Part shown: positions 47,336 through 56,050 of the stretch, one piece after another
How the letters are laid out: the number at the start of each line of letters is the position of its first letter
Position numbering within the stretch: position 1 is the first letter of the stretch
Source: Alkalibacillus filiformis
GTDB taxonomy: Bacteria; Bacillota; Bacilli; Bacillales; Alkalibacillaceae
Direction of reading: 5' to 3'
DNA: 64,000 nucleotides
Assembly (NCBI RefSeq): GCF_030814115.1
Contig: NZ_JAUSUP010000010.1
Location: forward strand, 1 to 64,000
Made by a program: the position numbers and the translations under genes
Notes under the pieces: model-generated
What the model saw: only the letters and a program-made list of their open reading frames with translations
Told to the model about the DNA's origin: nothing
Database searches by the model: none

Positions 47336-47363
47336 TTGACTGAATGTTCATTCAGTGTATAAT
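47336..47363 (+). promoter_or_regulatory. fadF promoter with an embedded FadR-type operator
   Basis: TTGACT, a 16-bp spacer and TATAAT form a sigma-A promoter. The spacer is filled by a perfect 18-bp palindrome ACTGAATG-TT-CATTCAGT (47339-47356). B. subtilis FadR sites have TGAATG and CATTCA half-sites, though with a longer centre. A bound repressor here would block polymerase. Confidence 0.75.
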
Positions 47364-47454
47364 GAAATTATACGAAAACTTCATCAATTCTGACGCATTT
47401 CGTGTTAGAATGTGATTAATTGTTCGAAATATAAACAATCATGGGGGGAGACAG

Positions 47455-49572
47455 ATGGAAGCGCTATTATGGGTGAATTGGATTGCTTTTTTAGCAATTA
47501 CAATCTATGCAGTACTCTTGTTTGTGAAAGTTGTGCGAACTAGAATTGCTTACATTAAATTAGGGCGTAAATCTGAATATGATCAAGACGTTAAACAGCG
47601 TCTTAAAGATATTTGGGTATACGTATTTGGTCAGAAGAAGCTGTTAAAAGACATGAAATCCGGAATCATACACGTGATGATGTTCTACGGATTTTTACTT
47701 GTGCAGTTTGGTGCGATTGATTACATTTGGAAGGGGTTAAATCCTGAATCACATCTTCCATTTGGAATTTTCTATCCAGGTTTTGTGTTTTTCCAAGAGA
47801 TTGTTACATTAACAATTTTAGTGGCGGTTGTATGGGCTTTTTATCGCCGTTATATTGAGAAGCTTGTTCGTCTTAAACGTGGGTTTAAGGCTGGATTAGT
47901 ATTAATCTTTATCGGAACATTAATGGTAACAGTGTTAGCAGGTAACGGTTTTGAACTTATTTGGCATGAACATAGCTTAACATGGTCCGAACCAGTTGCG
48001 TCAGCTATTGCAGCTGCTTTCATGTGGATGAGTCCTACTGTAGCAGCCGTTATGTTTTATATTATGTGGTGGATTCACTTAGTTGCGTTACTAGCGTTCT
48101 TAGTTTACGTACCACAATCTAAGCACGCTCACTTAATTGCAGGTCCTGCGAACGTTTACTTTAACCAAGACAAAAAGCACGGCAAGCTTCAGCCAATAAA
48201 CTTTGACATGGACGAAATGGAAGAGTCAGATGAAGAACCGTCATTTGGTGTTGGTAAAGTAGAAGACTTAAGCGAATTGCAGTTACTTGATTTATACGCT
48301 TGTGTTGAGTGTGGACGTTGTACTGATGTCTGCCCGGCATCAGGCTCTGGCAAAATGCTATCACCAATGGATGTGCTCGTTAAAATTCGAGATCACTTAA
48401 CTGAAAAAGGTGCTGCGGTAACTGGTAAATCAGCATGGGTACCGTCATATGCTTTTGCGGATTCAGCAGGGAATCAAGCAGTAGATCCAAACAATTCATT
48501 AGCTGAACAGGTCATGAACCAACAGTTAATTGGTGATGTTGTAACTGAAGAAGAGTTATGGGCTTGTACGACTTGTCGTAACTGTGAAGATGCATGTCCA
48601 GTTATGAACCAACACGTTGATACAATTATTGACCTTCGTCGTTATTTAGTTATGACTGAAGGTAAAATGGATCCTGATGCACAGCGTGCTATGATGAACA
48701 TTGAGCGTCAAGGTAATCCTTGGGGTCTATCTAAGAAAGACCGTGAAAACTGGAGAGAAATGGATGAAACACTAAACATCCCTACAGTTAAAGAAATGAG
48801 TAAAGAAGGAGAAGAGTTCGAATACCTTTTCTGGGTAAGCTCAATGGGTGCATATGACAACCGCAGTCAGAAGATTGCTGTAGCTTTTGCACGCTTAATG
48901 AATAAAGCAGGCGTTAAGTTTGCTATCTTAGGTAATAAAGAGCGTAACTCAGGTGACACACCACGTCGTTTAGGTAATGAATTCTTATTCCAAGAGCTAG
49001 CAGAGAAAAACATTAAAGAATTTGAGAAAAATGATGTGAAAAAGATCGTAACAATCGATCCACACGCTTATAATATCTTTAAAAATGAATATCCAGACTT
49101 TGGCTTTGAAGGTGAAGTTTATCACCACACTGAGCTATTAGCAGAGTTAATTAATGAAGGACGTCTTGAGCCGCACGAGGCCGTGAATGAGAAAATTACG
49201 TTCCACGATTCTTGTTACCTTGGACGTTATAATGAGGTTTATAACCCACCGCGTGATATTTTACAATCGATTCCTGGCGTTGAATACGTTGAGATCGAAC
49301 GTAACCGTGAAAACGGTATGTGCTGTGGAGCGGGGGGCGGTATGATGTGGATGGAAGAAACAACTGGTAACCGCGTCAACGTCGCTCGTACTGAACAAGC
49401 ACTAGAAGTATCACCGAATACGATCTCAAGTGGATGTCCTTACTGTTTAACGATGTTAACAGATGGAACGAAAGCTAAAGAAGTAGATGAAGAAGTAACA
49501 ACGCAAGACGTTGCAGAAGTGTTAGAACGTTCAATCTTTGGCGAGCCAGCTAAAGTGGAACAAACAGCATAA
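47455..49572 (+). CDS. fadF: FadF, membrane iron-sulphur electron-transfer protein of fatty-acid oxidation
   Basis: This 705-residue protein likely passes electrons from acyl-CoA dehydrogenases/ETF to the quinone pool. The N-terminal ~230 residues have about five to six membrane segments (NarI-like). Two 4Fe-4S motifs follow, CVECGRCTDVCP near 283 and CTTCRNCEDACP near 371. Two CCG-type cysteine domains follow, CYLGRYNE near 585, CCGAGGG near 623 and SSGCPYC. The family resembles heterodisulphide reductase subunits. GGGGGGAG precedes ATG. A FadR-type operator controls its promoter. Confidence 0.88.
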   Translation: MEALLWVNWIAFLAITIYAVLLFVKVVRTRIAYIKLGRKSEYDQDVKQRLKDIWVYVFGQKKLLKDMKSGIIHVMMFYGFLLVQFGAIDYIWKGLNPESHLPFGIFYPGFVFFQEIVTLTILVAVVWAFYRRYIEKLVRLKRGFKAGLVLIFIGTLMVTVLAGNGFELIWHEHSLTWSEPVASAIAAAFMWMSPTVAAVMFYIMWWIHLVALLAFLVYVPQSKHAHLIAGPANVYFNQDKKHGKLQPINFDMDEMEESDEEPSFGVGKVEDLSELQLLDLYACVECGRCTDVCPASGSGKMLSPMDVLVKIRDHLTEKGAAVTGKSAWVPSYAFADSAGNQAVDPNNSLAEQVMNQQLIGDVVTEEELWACTTCRNCEDACPVMNQHVDTIIDLRRYLVMTEGKMDPDAQRAMMNIERQGNPWGLSKKDRENWREMDETLNIPTVKEMSKEGEEFEYLFWVSSMGAYDNRSQKIAVAFARLMNKAGVKFAILGNKERNSGDTPRRLGNEFLFQELAEKNIKEFEKNDVKKIVTIDPHAYNIFKNEYPDFGFEGEVYHHTELLAELINEGRLEPHEAVNEKITFHDSCYLGRYNEVYNPPRDILQSIPGVEYVEIERNRENGMCCGAGGGMMWMEETTGNRVNVARTEQALEVSPNTISSGCPYCLTMLTDGTKAKEVDEEVTTQDVAEVLERSIFGEPAKVEQTA

Positions 49573-49581
49573 TTAAACAGG

Positions 49582-49621
49582 ATCCCTATAAGGTTTGATC
49601 CAAAACCTTATAGGGATTTTT
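49582..49621 (+). terminator. intrinsic terminator of fadF
   Basis: The perfect 15-bp stem ATCCCTATAAGGTTT / AAACCTTATAGGGAT is followed by TTTTTAGT. Confidence 0.93.
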
Positions 49622-49954
49622 AGTATAAACTTGACTTGTTTGAAATAGGTTAATATTGCTAATAGACAAAATATACAAATATACTTGAATATTTAGAATT
49701 CAATGATAGAATGTTTAATAACTAGCTGAAGTGGGAATAGTTAAAAATTTAATATATTTTCGAAAATTACAGAAATAAGGTTGCATTTTACAGAATTGTT
49801 ACTTAAAATTATAGATATTGAAATATTTAAAAAATTTAATTGTCAAAATTCTTGCTTATGTCTACTATTTTTCAAAGTTAATTTTCGGAATATACAAATA
49901 AAGAGAAAAACCTATAGAGGTCAGCAAGAAAAATATAAGTGTAGGGTGATAGGG
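49622..49954. other. AT-rich upstream region of the second peptide transporter
   Basis: The 333 bp contain no gene that I can support; the frame crossing it lacks a start signal. A 12-bp palindrome ATTTTCGAAAAT lies at 49756-49767. The promoter of the following operon should lie here but none stands out. Confidence 0.45.
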
Positions 49955-50977
49955 TTGAGCAAAACTTTATTGGAGATTAAGAACTTAACAACATCCTTCC
50001 GCATAGGGGAAGAGTATTACGCAGCAGTTGATGACGTTTCGTTAAACCTTCAAGAAAATGAAGTGTTAGCGATCGTAGGGGAATCGGGTTCAGGTAAGAG
50101 TGCAACAGCTTTCTCGCTTATGGGGTTACACAACAGAGCGAAAATCGAAGGTGAAATTTTATTTAAAGGGCGAGATATTGCTAATTTGTCAACGTCAAAA
50201 ATGAATAAAATTCGTGGTAATGAAATCTCAATGATCTTCCAAGATCCATTAACAGCTTTAAATCCATTAATGGAAGTCGGAAAGCAAATTGGTGAAGTTT
50301 TATTATTACACAAAAAAGATATGTCAAAACAAGAACGTCGCGATTATTCAATCGAACTTCTTGAAAGAGTAGGGTTACCGCGACCAGAACGTGTAGTGGA
50401 CCAGTTTCCGCACGAATTATCTGGTGGTATGAGACAACGTGTAATTATTGCGATTGCAATAGCTAACAAGCCTGAATTGTTAATTGCAGACGAACCAACG
50501 ACTGCATTGGATGTAACAATTCAAGCTCAAATATTAGATCTAATGAGAGAGTTAAAGGATGACTTGAACTCAGGAGTAATCTTAATCACTCACGATTTAG
50601 GTGTTGTTGCTGAAATGGCCGATCGAGTAGCCGTTATGTATGCTGGAGAAATTGTCGAAATAGCAGATGTTGAATCATTATTTGTTAATCCTCAGCATCC
50701 ATATACACGTTCTTTACTAAGTTCAGTTCCAGCAACAGACTTTGCACAAGACCGTTTGCACGTTATTCAAGGAATTGTACCTTCTTTGAAAAACTTACCT
50801 CGTGAAGGTTGCCGTTTCAAAGAACGTATACCGTGGATTGAAGATGCCGCTCATGAAGATGATCCACAATTACATGAAATAAGTGAAAACCATTATGTAC
50901 GCTGTACATGTTACCAGCATTTCTACTTCCCAGAAGAGAGCAAGGAGGAGCAGACTAATGGCGTTACTGAAAGTTGA
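49955..50977 (+). CDS. Peptide ABC transporter ATPase, DppD/OppD type (second system)
   Basis: This ATPase (340 residues) has Walker A GESGSGKS, signature LSGGMRQR and Walker [13 protein letters not shown]. The C-terminal region keeps [10 protein letters not shown] but lacks the CPxxxxxC part seen in the first system, with two other cysteines (RCTCYQH) further on. The TTG start at 49955 follows AGGGTGA; the long N-terminal extension from 49781 is not homologous and is rejected. It overlaps the next ATPase gene by 20 bp. The operon order is D-F-B-C-A. Confidence 0.9.
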   Translation: MSKTLLEIKNLTTSFRIGEEYYAAVDDVSLNLQENEVLAIVGESGSGKSATAFSLMGLHNRAKIEGEILFKGRDIANLSTSKMNKIRGNEISMIFQDPLTALNPLMEVGKQIGEVLLLHKKDMSKQERRDYSIELLERVGLPRPERVVDQFPHELSGGMRQRVIIAIAIANKPELLIADEPTTALDVTIQAQILDLMRELKDDLNSGVILITHDLGVVAEMADRVAVMYAGEIVEIADVESLFVNPQHPYTRSLLSSVPATDFAQDRLHVIQGIVPSLKNLPREGCRFKERIPWIEDAAHEDDPQLHEISENHYVRCTCYQHFYFPEESKEEQTNGVTES

Positions 50978-51890
50978 TGACTTGAAAATCCACTTTCCGA
51001 TACGAGGTGGAATTTTAAATAGAAAAATTGATGAAGTAAGAGCGGTAGACGGTGTTTCCTTTGAAGTTAAAGAGGGGCAAACTTACGGATTAGTTGGAGA
51101 GTCAGGGTCAGGTAAGACAACGACTGGCAAAGCAGTTATGGGCCTTAACAATATTACGGAAGGCGATATGTATTTTGAAGATGCTCATCTTAATGCTAAA
51201 AAGGGGAAGAAAGTTGACGTTAGAAAAGACGTCCAAATGATTTTCCAAGACCCATACTCCAGTTTAAATCCTAGAAAACGAGTGTTAGATATTGTTGCTG
51301 AACCGTTTAGAAACTATGAGAAGATGTCTAAAGCTGATGAAAAAGAGAAAGTTAAAGAGTTACTAGAGCGTGTAGGAATTAGTAAGGATAGTATTTTTAA
51401 ATATCCACACGAATTCTCGGGTGGACAGAGACAAAGAATTGGGGTAGCAAGAGCAATTGCTCTAAATCCAAAATTAATTATTGCAGACGAACCAGTTTCT
51501 GCATTAGACGTTTCGGTGCAAGCACAAGTATTAAACTTTTTACAAGATATTCAAAAAGATATGAACCTTACTCTATTATTCATTGCCCATGATCTAGGGG
51601 TCATTAAACATATGTGTGACCGTATTGGGATCATGTATCAAGGAAGATTAGTAGAAGAAGGTTTGAAAGAGGATATTTTCAATAACCCTCAACACATTTA
51701 TACGAAAAGGTTAGTTGCGGCAATTCCAGATGTTGACCCTAGAAGACGCGAAGAGCACCAAAGGTTTCGTGCGCAAGTTAAAGAGGAGTATCAGCAATCA
51801 TTTTATGATTACTTTGATGAAAACGGCATGGCGTACGACCTTAGAAGTATATCAGACACACACAAAGTTGCGTTACCAGAAAGAGGTTGA
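50958..51890 (+). CDS. Peptide ABC transporter ATPase, DppF/OppF type (second system)
   Basis: This second ATPase (310 residues) has Walker A GESGSGKT, signature FSGGQRQR and Walker B LIIADEPVSALD. It ends with a charged helix (RRREEHQRFRAQVKEEY) and has none of the usual C-terminal cysteines. ATG 50958 has AAGGAGGAG upstream, so the 25-residue longer frame is rejected. It should pair with the DppD-type ATPase it overlaps. Confidence 0.92.
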   Translation: MALLKVDDLKIHFPIRGGILNRKIDEVRAVDGVSFEVKEGQTYGLVGESGSGKTTTGKAVMGLNNITEGDMYFEDAHLNAKKGKKVDVRKDVQMIFQDPYSSLNPRKRVLDIVAEPFRNYEKMSKADEKEKVKELLERVGISKDSIFKYPHEFSGGQRQRIGVARAIALNPKLIIADEPVSALDVSVQAQVLNFLQDIQKDMNLTLLFIAHDLGVIKHMCDRIGIMYQGRLVEEGLKEDIFNNPQHIYTKRLVAAIPDVDPRRREEHQRFRAQVKEEYQQSFYDYFDENGMAYDLRSISDTHKVALPERG

Positions 51891-51897
51891 TTAGATT

Positions 51898-52860
51898 ATG
51901 TGGAAATTTATAGTTAGAAGATTAATCATAACAATGCCGCAGTTAATCTTATTAAGTTTAATTGTTTTTATACTTGCATCTATGATGCCTGGTGATGCAT
52001 TGACTGGACAAATTGATCCAAACATTTCATCAGAGGCAATTGAAGAGCAACGTGAAAAGTTAGGTTGGAATAATCCGTGGTACGTCCAATATTCTGATTG
52101 GGTTGTTGGAGTCGCACAAGGAGATTTCGGACAATCGTACCGTTTTAAAATGCCGGTTACTGATTTAATTTGGGACCGCATGATTAATACATTTTGGTTA
52201 TCGTTAATCTCTGTATTCTTTATTTATGCATTAGGTATTCCGATGGGAATCATTAGTGGTCGTTGGAATGACAAACTAGTTGATCAAATTATCACAGGTT
52301 ACACTTATTTAGGATTTGCAACACCGATTTTTATCTTTGCATTAGTAACATTATGGGTGTTCGGATTCCATCTCGGTTGGTTCCCAACAGGTGGTTCAGT
52401 TGCACCAGGTTTAGAATCGGGGTCAATGGAGTATATTCTGAGTAAAATTCACCACTTACTATTGCCGGGGCTTTCAATAGCATTAATTGGTTTAGTGGGT
52501 ACAGTACAGTATTTAAGAAGTGAAATTGTCGATACGAAACAGAAGGACTTTATTATTACGGCACGAGCAAAAGGTGCTCCAGAACAACGTGTTTATAATA
52601 GACACATTTTCCGTAACTCGGTTTTACCGATAGCTGCTTTCTTCGGTTATGAAATTACAATGTTAATTAGTGGATCGATCTTCGTAGAGCAAATCTATAG
52701 TTATCCAGGAATGGGTGCTCTATTCCTAGAATCGATTGTACTTAGAGATTACTCTGTAGTAACAGCCTTAGTATTATTATTCGGTTTGGCTGCCATTTTA
52801 GGTGCATTACTATCAGATATTATACTAAGTATTGTTGATCCACGAATTCGAATTAAGTAG
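51898..52860 (+). CDS. Peptide ABC transporter permease, DppB/OppB type (second system)
   Basis: This inner-membrane permease (320 residues) starts WKFIVRRLIITMPQLILLSLIVFILASMMPGD, typical of DppB/AppB. The EAA loop is near residue 218 (ITARAKGAPEQRVYNRHIFRNS). It starts seven bases after the ATPase stop. The unusual ATTTLIS-free N-terminus and a WFPTGG segment follow the AppB pattern. It forms a channel with the next gene product. Confidence 0.92.
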   Translation: MWKFIVRRLIITMPQLILLSLIVFILASMMPGDALTGQIDPNISSEAIEEQREKLGWNNPWYVQYSDWVVGVAQGDFGQSYRFKMPVTDLIWDRMINTFWLSLISVFFIYALGIPMGIISGRWNDKLVDQIITGYTYLGFATPIFIFALVTLWVFGFHLGWFPTGGSVAPGLESGSMEYILSKIHHLLLPGLSIALIGLVGTVQYLRSEIVDTKQKDFIITARAKGAPEQRVYNRHIFRNSVLPIAAFFGYEITMLISGSIFVEQIYSYPGMGALFLESIVLRDYSVVTALVLLFGLAAILGALLSDIILSIVDPRIRIK

Positions 52861-52886
52861 AGAAGCTATCTTAGGGGGTGAAACGA

Positions 52887-53807
52887 GTGAGTAATAAACA
52901 AACAGAACAAGAGTTAGAACACAAGGTTGATGAAGTAGAAGTTGAAAAAAGTCCTTCGGGATTAACTATATTTTGGAAAGAAATATTAAAGGATAAACTA
53001 GCTTTTATATCGTTGATGTTTTTAGTCTTAACATCATTAGGGGTATTCGGTATATCTTTAATTTTAGATCAAGAGGAAATAATTAGAGTAGATTTGTTTG
53101 CCCTGCACGAACCGCCGTCGATTGAGTTTTGGCTAGGTACTGACTATGGTGGACGTGACATTTTCGGGCAGTTGATTATAGGAACGAGGAACTCTCTAGC
53201 AATTGGCTTTCTTGTAACCTTATTATCAGGTTTTATTGGTATTGTGTTTGGTGTTGTATCAGGTTACTTTGGAGGTCACGTTGATAACGTAATGATGCGT
53301 ATCCTTGATTTCTTCATGGTATTACCGAACATCATGATTATCATTGTATTCGTAACAATCGTTCCATCGTATAATGTTTGGTCATTTTCACTAGTTATGA
53401 CTGCATTCTTATGGATGGGGATTGCAAGGTTAATTCGTTCAAGGGCATTACAAGAGAAAGAACTTGACTACGTTCAAGCGTCGAGAACGTTAGGTTCATC
53501 CCACATGAAAATCATATTCACACAAGTACTACCAAATATAACATCGTTAATTGTTGTAACAATGACATTGAATTTAGCAGCAAATATAGGAATCGAATCA
53601 GGACTATCATTCTTAGGATTCGGTTTTCCAGAAAGTACACCTAGTTTAGGTACTCTATTAAGTTATGCAACGAACCCAACGACATTAGAGCATCGTTGGT
53701 GGATTTGGGTACCTGCCGCAGTGCTAATTTTAATTCTCATGTTAGCAGTACGTAACGTTGGTGAAGCGTTAAAACGAGCTGCTGATGCTCGACAAAGAAG
53801 AGCATAA
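52887..53807 (+). CDS. Peptide ABC transporter permease, DppC/OppC type (second system)
   Basis: This permease (306 residues) has a charged cytoplasmic N-terminus of about 35 residues, then six membrane segments. The EAA loop is ASRTLGSSHMKIIFTQVLPNI, and the C-terminus ends in charged residues (EALKRAADARQRRA). GTG 52887 is six bases after GGGGGTG; GTG 52878 lies inside that site. Confidence 0.91.
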   Translation: MSNKQTEQELEHKVDEVEVEKSPSGLTIFWKEILKDKLAFISLMFLVLTSLGVFGISLILDQEEIIRVDLFALHEPPSIEFWLGTDYGGRDIFGQLIIGTRNSLAIGFLVTLLSGFIGIVFGVVSGYFGGHVDNVMMRILDFFMVLPNIMIIIVFVTIVPSYNVWSFSLVMTAFLWMGIARLIRSRALQEKELDYVQASRTLGSSHMKIIFTQVLPNITSLIVVTMTLNLAANIGIESGLSFLGFGFPESTPSLGTLLSYATNPTTLEHRWWIWVPAAVLILILMLAVRNVGEALKRAADARQRRA

Positions 53808-53913
53808 TGAATTTGGTACAATCGTTAGCCTCATATAAATGGGGCTACGATTAGTATAAATATAGTCAGAATACTCTGACTTAAAATATTGAGGAAAAAG
53901 GGGAGGTATTTCA

Positions 53914-55788
53914 ATGAGCAAATCATTGATGGGCAAGTATTTATTTGTCCTAATGCTCGCTCTGTTCCTTGTCCTTGCTGCTTGTGGCGGTGATGACGAA
54001 GGTGCTGAAGATCCAAGTGATGACGGTTCAGAAGGCACTGAGGAAACAGAAGAGCAAAAAGAAGAAGAAGAGGAAGAAGCTGTCGATCCAGAAGATCAAA
54101 TCTATGATATCGACGACTTCAGTACAGCAGTATCAAATGATGGTGACCCAATCGATGGCGGTTCACTAAACTATGGTTTAGTATCAGACACTGTATTTGA
54201 AGGTACATTAAATTTCAACTTTTATGGAGGTACTCCTGATTTTGAAATTTTACAGTGGATCGATGAGGCATTATTGTCAATGGATGAAAACTACACATAT
54301 ACTCAAGATGGTGCAGCGACATTTGAAGCTGACCAAGAAAATAACTCAATCACATTTACTATTCGTGACGATGTTCAATGGCACGATGGTGAAGAACTAA
54401 CAGCTGAAGACTGGGTATTTTCATATGAAGTAATTGCAGATCCAGAGTATACAGGTGTTCGTTACGGTACAGCAGGTTTCACTTTAATTGAAGGTATCGA
54501 ACAATACCGTGAAGGTGAAACTGACTCAATTCCTGGTATTGAGATTCATGACGAAAAGTCTTTCACTATTAATTACGAGCGTTTAACGCCTTCACTACTA
54601 ACTGGTGGTGTATGGACTTACGCTTTACCTAAGCACATTTTCGGAGATATTCCAGTAGCTGAAATGGAAGAAAGTGATGCTGTACGCCAAGAGCCAATTG
54701 GTATTGGTCCATTCATGGTAGATTCAATCGTTCCTGGTGAGTCTGTATCACTAGTGAAAAACGAAAACTACTGGCGTGGAGAGCCTAACCTAGATGAGGT
54801 TACGGTTCGCGTTATTAACCCAAGCGTTGTAGTTCAAGAATTAGAAACTGGTGGAGTTGACTTAGTATCGTCATTCCCAGTTGATCAGTATCCTGAAAAT
54901 TCTCAAATGGAAAACGTAGAGTTCTTAGGTCAGATTGACATGGCTTACACTTACATTGGCTTCAAACTAGGTGACTGGGATGAAGAAGCTAGTAAAGTAA
55001 ATTATATGCCAGATGAAATGAAGATGGGTGACGTTGAACTACGTCGTGCTATGTGGTATGCAGTAGATAACGACACTGTTGGTGAACGTTTCTATAACGG
55101 TTTACGTTGGGCTGGTACAACGCTAATCGCACCTTCTCACCCAGATTATCACGATGATTCAATTGAAGTTCCAACTTTTGAACCAGAAGAAGCTGAACGT
55201 ATTCTAGACGAAGCTGGTTATGAAGATGTGACTGGTGACGGTTTCCGTGAAACTCCAGATGGTGAAGAGTTAGTAATTAACTTTGCTTCAATGTCTGGTG
55301 GCGATGTAGCTGAGCCAATCGCTAACTACTACGTTCAATCTTGGCAAAATGTTGGATTAAATGTTCAATTACTAGATGGTCGTCTACATGAGTTCAACTC
55401 ATTCTATGACCGTGTAGGTAATGGAGGAAATGATGACCCAGATGTTGACATCTATATGGGTGCTTGGAGCGTAGGCTCTGACGTTGACCCTTCAGGTCTA
55501 TATGGTAGTAACGCAATGTTTAACTTCCCTCGTTATGAGAGTGAAGAAAACGACCGTCTATTAGAAGAGGGTATTTCTGAAGAAGCATTCGATGTTGAAT
55601 ATCGTCAGGAAGTATATAGTGAGTGGCAAGAATTTATGGTGGAGGAAATCCCTGTATTCCCAACACTATACCGCTCTGAGTTACGCCCAGCTAACCTACG
55701 TGTAACTAACTACAATATTGAACAAGGTTCAGGCGTATACCTACATGAATTAGGTGTTACTCAAGAAGAACCAGTAGTAGCTGAATAA
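53914..55788 (+). CDS. Peptide-binding lipoprotein of the second ABC system (SBP_bac_5 family)
   Basis: This exported lipoprotein (624 residues) has signal GKYLFVLMLALFLVLAAC with the lipidated Cys in LAAC. An extremely acidic linker of about 45 residues (EETEEQKEEEEEEAVDPED) is followed by a family 5 binding domain with YTYIGFKLGDW and DPSGLYGSNAMFN. It is last in its operon, with its own ribosome site (GGGGAGG) and a terminator. It is longer than usual, closer to OppA/AppA than DppA. Substrate unknown. Confidence 0.92.
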   Translation: MSKSLMGKYLFVLMLALFLVLAACGGDDEGAEDPSDDGSEGTEETEEQKEEEEEEAVDPEDQIYDIDDFSTAVSNDGDPIDGGSLNYGLVSDTVFEGTLNFNFYGGTPDFEILQWIDEALLSMDENYTYTQDGAATFEADQENNSITFTIRDDVQWHDGEELTAEDWVFSYEVIADPEYTGVRYGTAGFTLIEGIEQYREGETDSIPGIEIHDEKSFTINYERLTPSLLTGGVWTYALPKHIFGDIPVAEMEESDAVRQEPIGIGPFMVDSIVPGESVSLVKNENYWRGEPNLDEVTVRVINPSVVVQELETGGVDLVSSFPVDQYPENSQMENVEFLGQIDMAYTYIGFKLGDWDEEASKVNYMPDEMKMGDVELRRAMWYAVDNDTVGERFYNGLRWAGTTLIAPSHPDYHDDSIEVPTFEPEEAERILDEAGYEDVTGDGFRETPDGEELVINFASMSGGDVAEPIANYYVQSWQNVGLNVQLLDGRLHEFNSFYDRVGNGGNDDPDVDIYMGAWSVGSDVDPSGLYGSNAMFNFPRYESEENDRLLEEGISEEAFDVEYRQEVYSEWQEFMVEEIPVFPTLYRSELRPANLRVTNYNIEQGSGVYLHELGVTQEEPVVAE

Positions 55789-55798
55789 TAATTTCTAA

Positions 55799-55834
55799 TA
55801 ACGCATAGAGGTGATCCTCTATGCGTTATTTTTA
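55799..55834 (+). terminator. intrinsic terminator of the second peptide transporter operon
   Basis: The perfect stem AACGCATAGAGG / CCTCTATGCGTT with TGAT loop is followed by ATTTTTAT. Confidence 0.92.
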
Positions 55835-55976
55835 TGCCTAAATTAGTATTAACGTAAAGGCTATAAGAATTGACAATAGTATTAGTTTAAACAATCACCT
55901 ATGTTCCGATGAAAGGCTAATAGATCATTAGTCTTTTCTTAAATAAGCACAAAAATTTTCAAAAATTCATATTTAT

Positions 55977-56026
55977 TGAACGAACGCTCAGTCGAATGTA
56001 TGTTATAATTAATGGTAGCGGTTACA
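55977..56026 (+). promoter_or_regulatory. mmg-like operon promoter with FadR-type operator and cre-like site
   Basis: An extended -10, TG-T-TATAAT, lies at 56001-56009. Upstream at 55977-55990 is TGAACG-AA-CGCTCA, a 6-2-6 imperfect palindrome of the same design as the fadF operator. Downstream at 56013-56026, TGGTAGCGGTTACA matches 13 of 14 bases of TGNAANCGNWNNCW and covers the expected transcription start. Repression by fatty-acid and carbon status is inferred. Confidence 0.65.
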
Positions 56027-56050
56027 AAGAAGTGAAGGGAGAGTTGCATA

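Noticed and set aside
49756-49767. ATTTTCGAAAAT palindrome as a CodY box
   Set aside because: The centre lacks one base of the 15-bp CodY consensus, so the half-sites are out of register.
49781-49954. 58-residue N-terminal extension of the second DppD-type ATPase
   Set aside because: The extension is AT-rich with no family similarity. TTG 49955 has a ribosome site and gives the normal N-terminus.
53969-54169. Plus-strand 66-aa lysine-rich frame within the second peptide-binding lipoprotein gene
   Set aside because: It is a frame-shifted shadow of the acidic GAA/GAG-rich linker.
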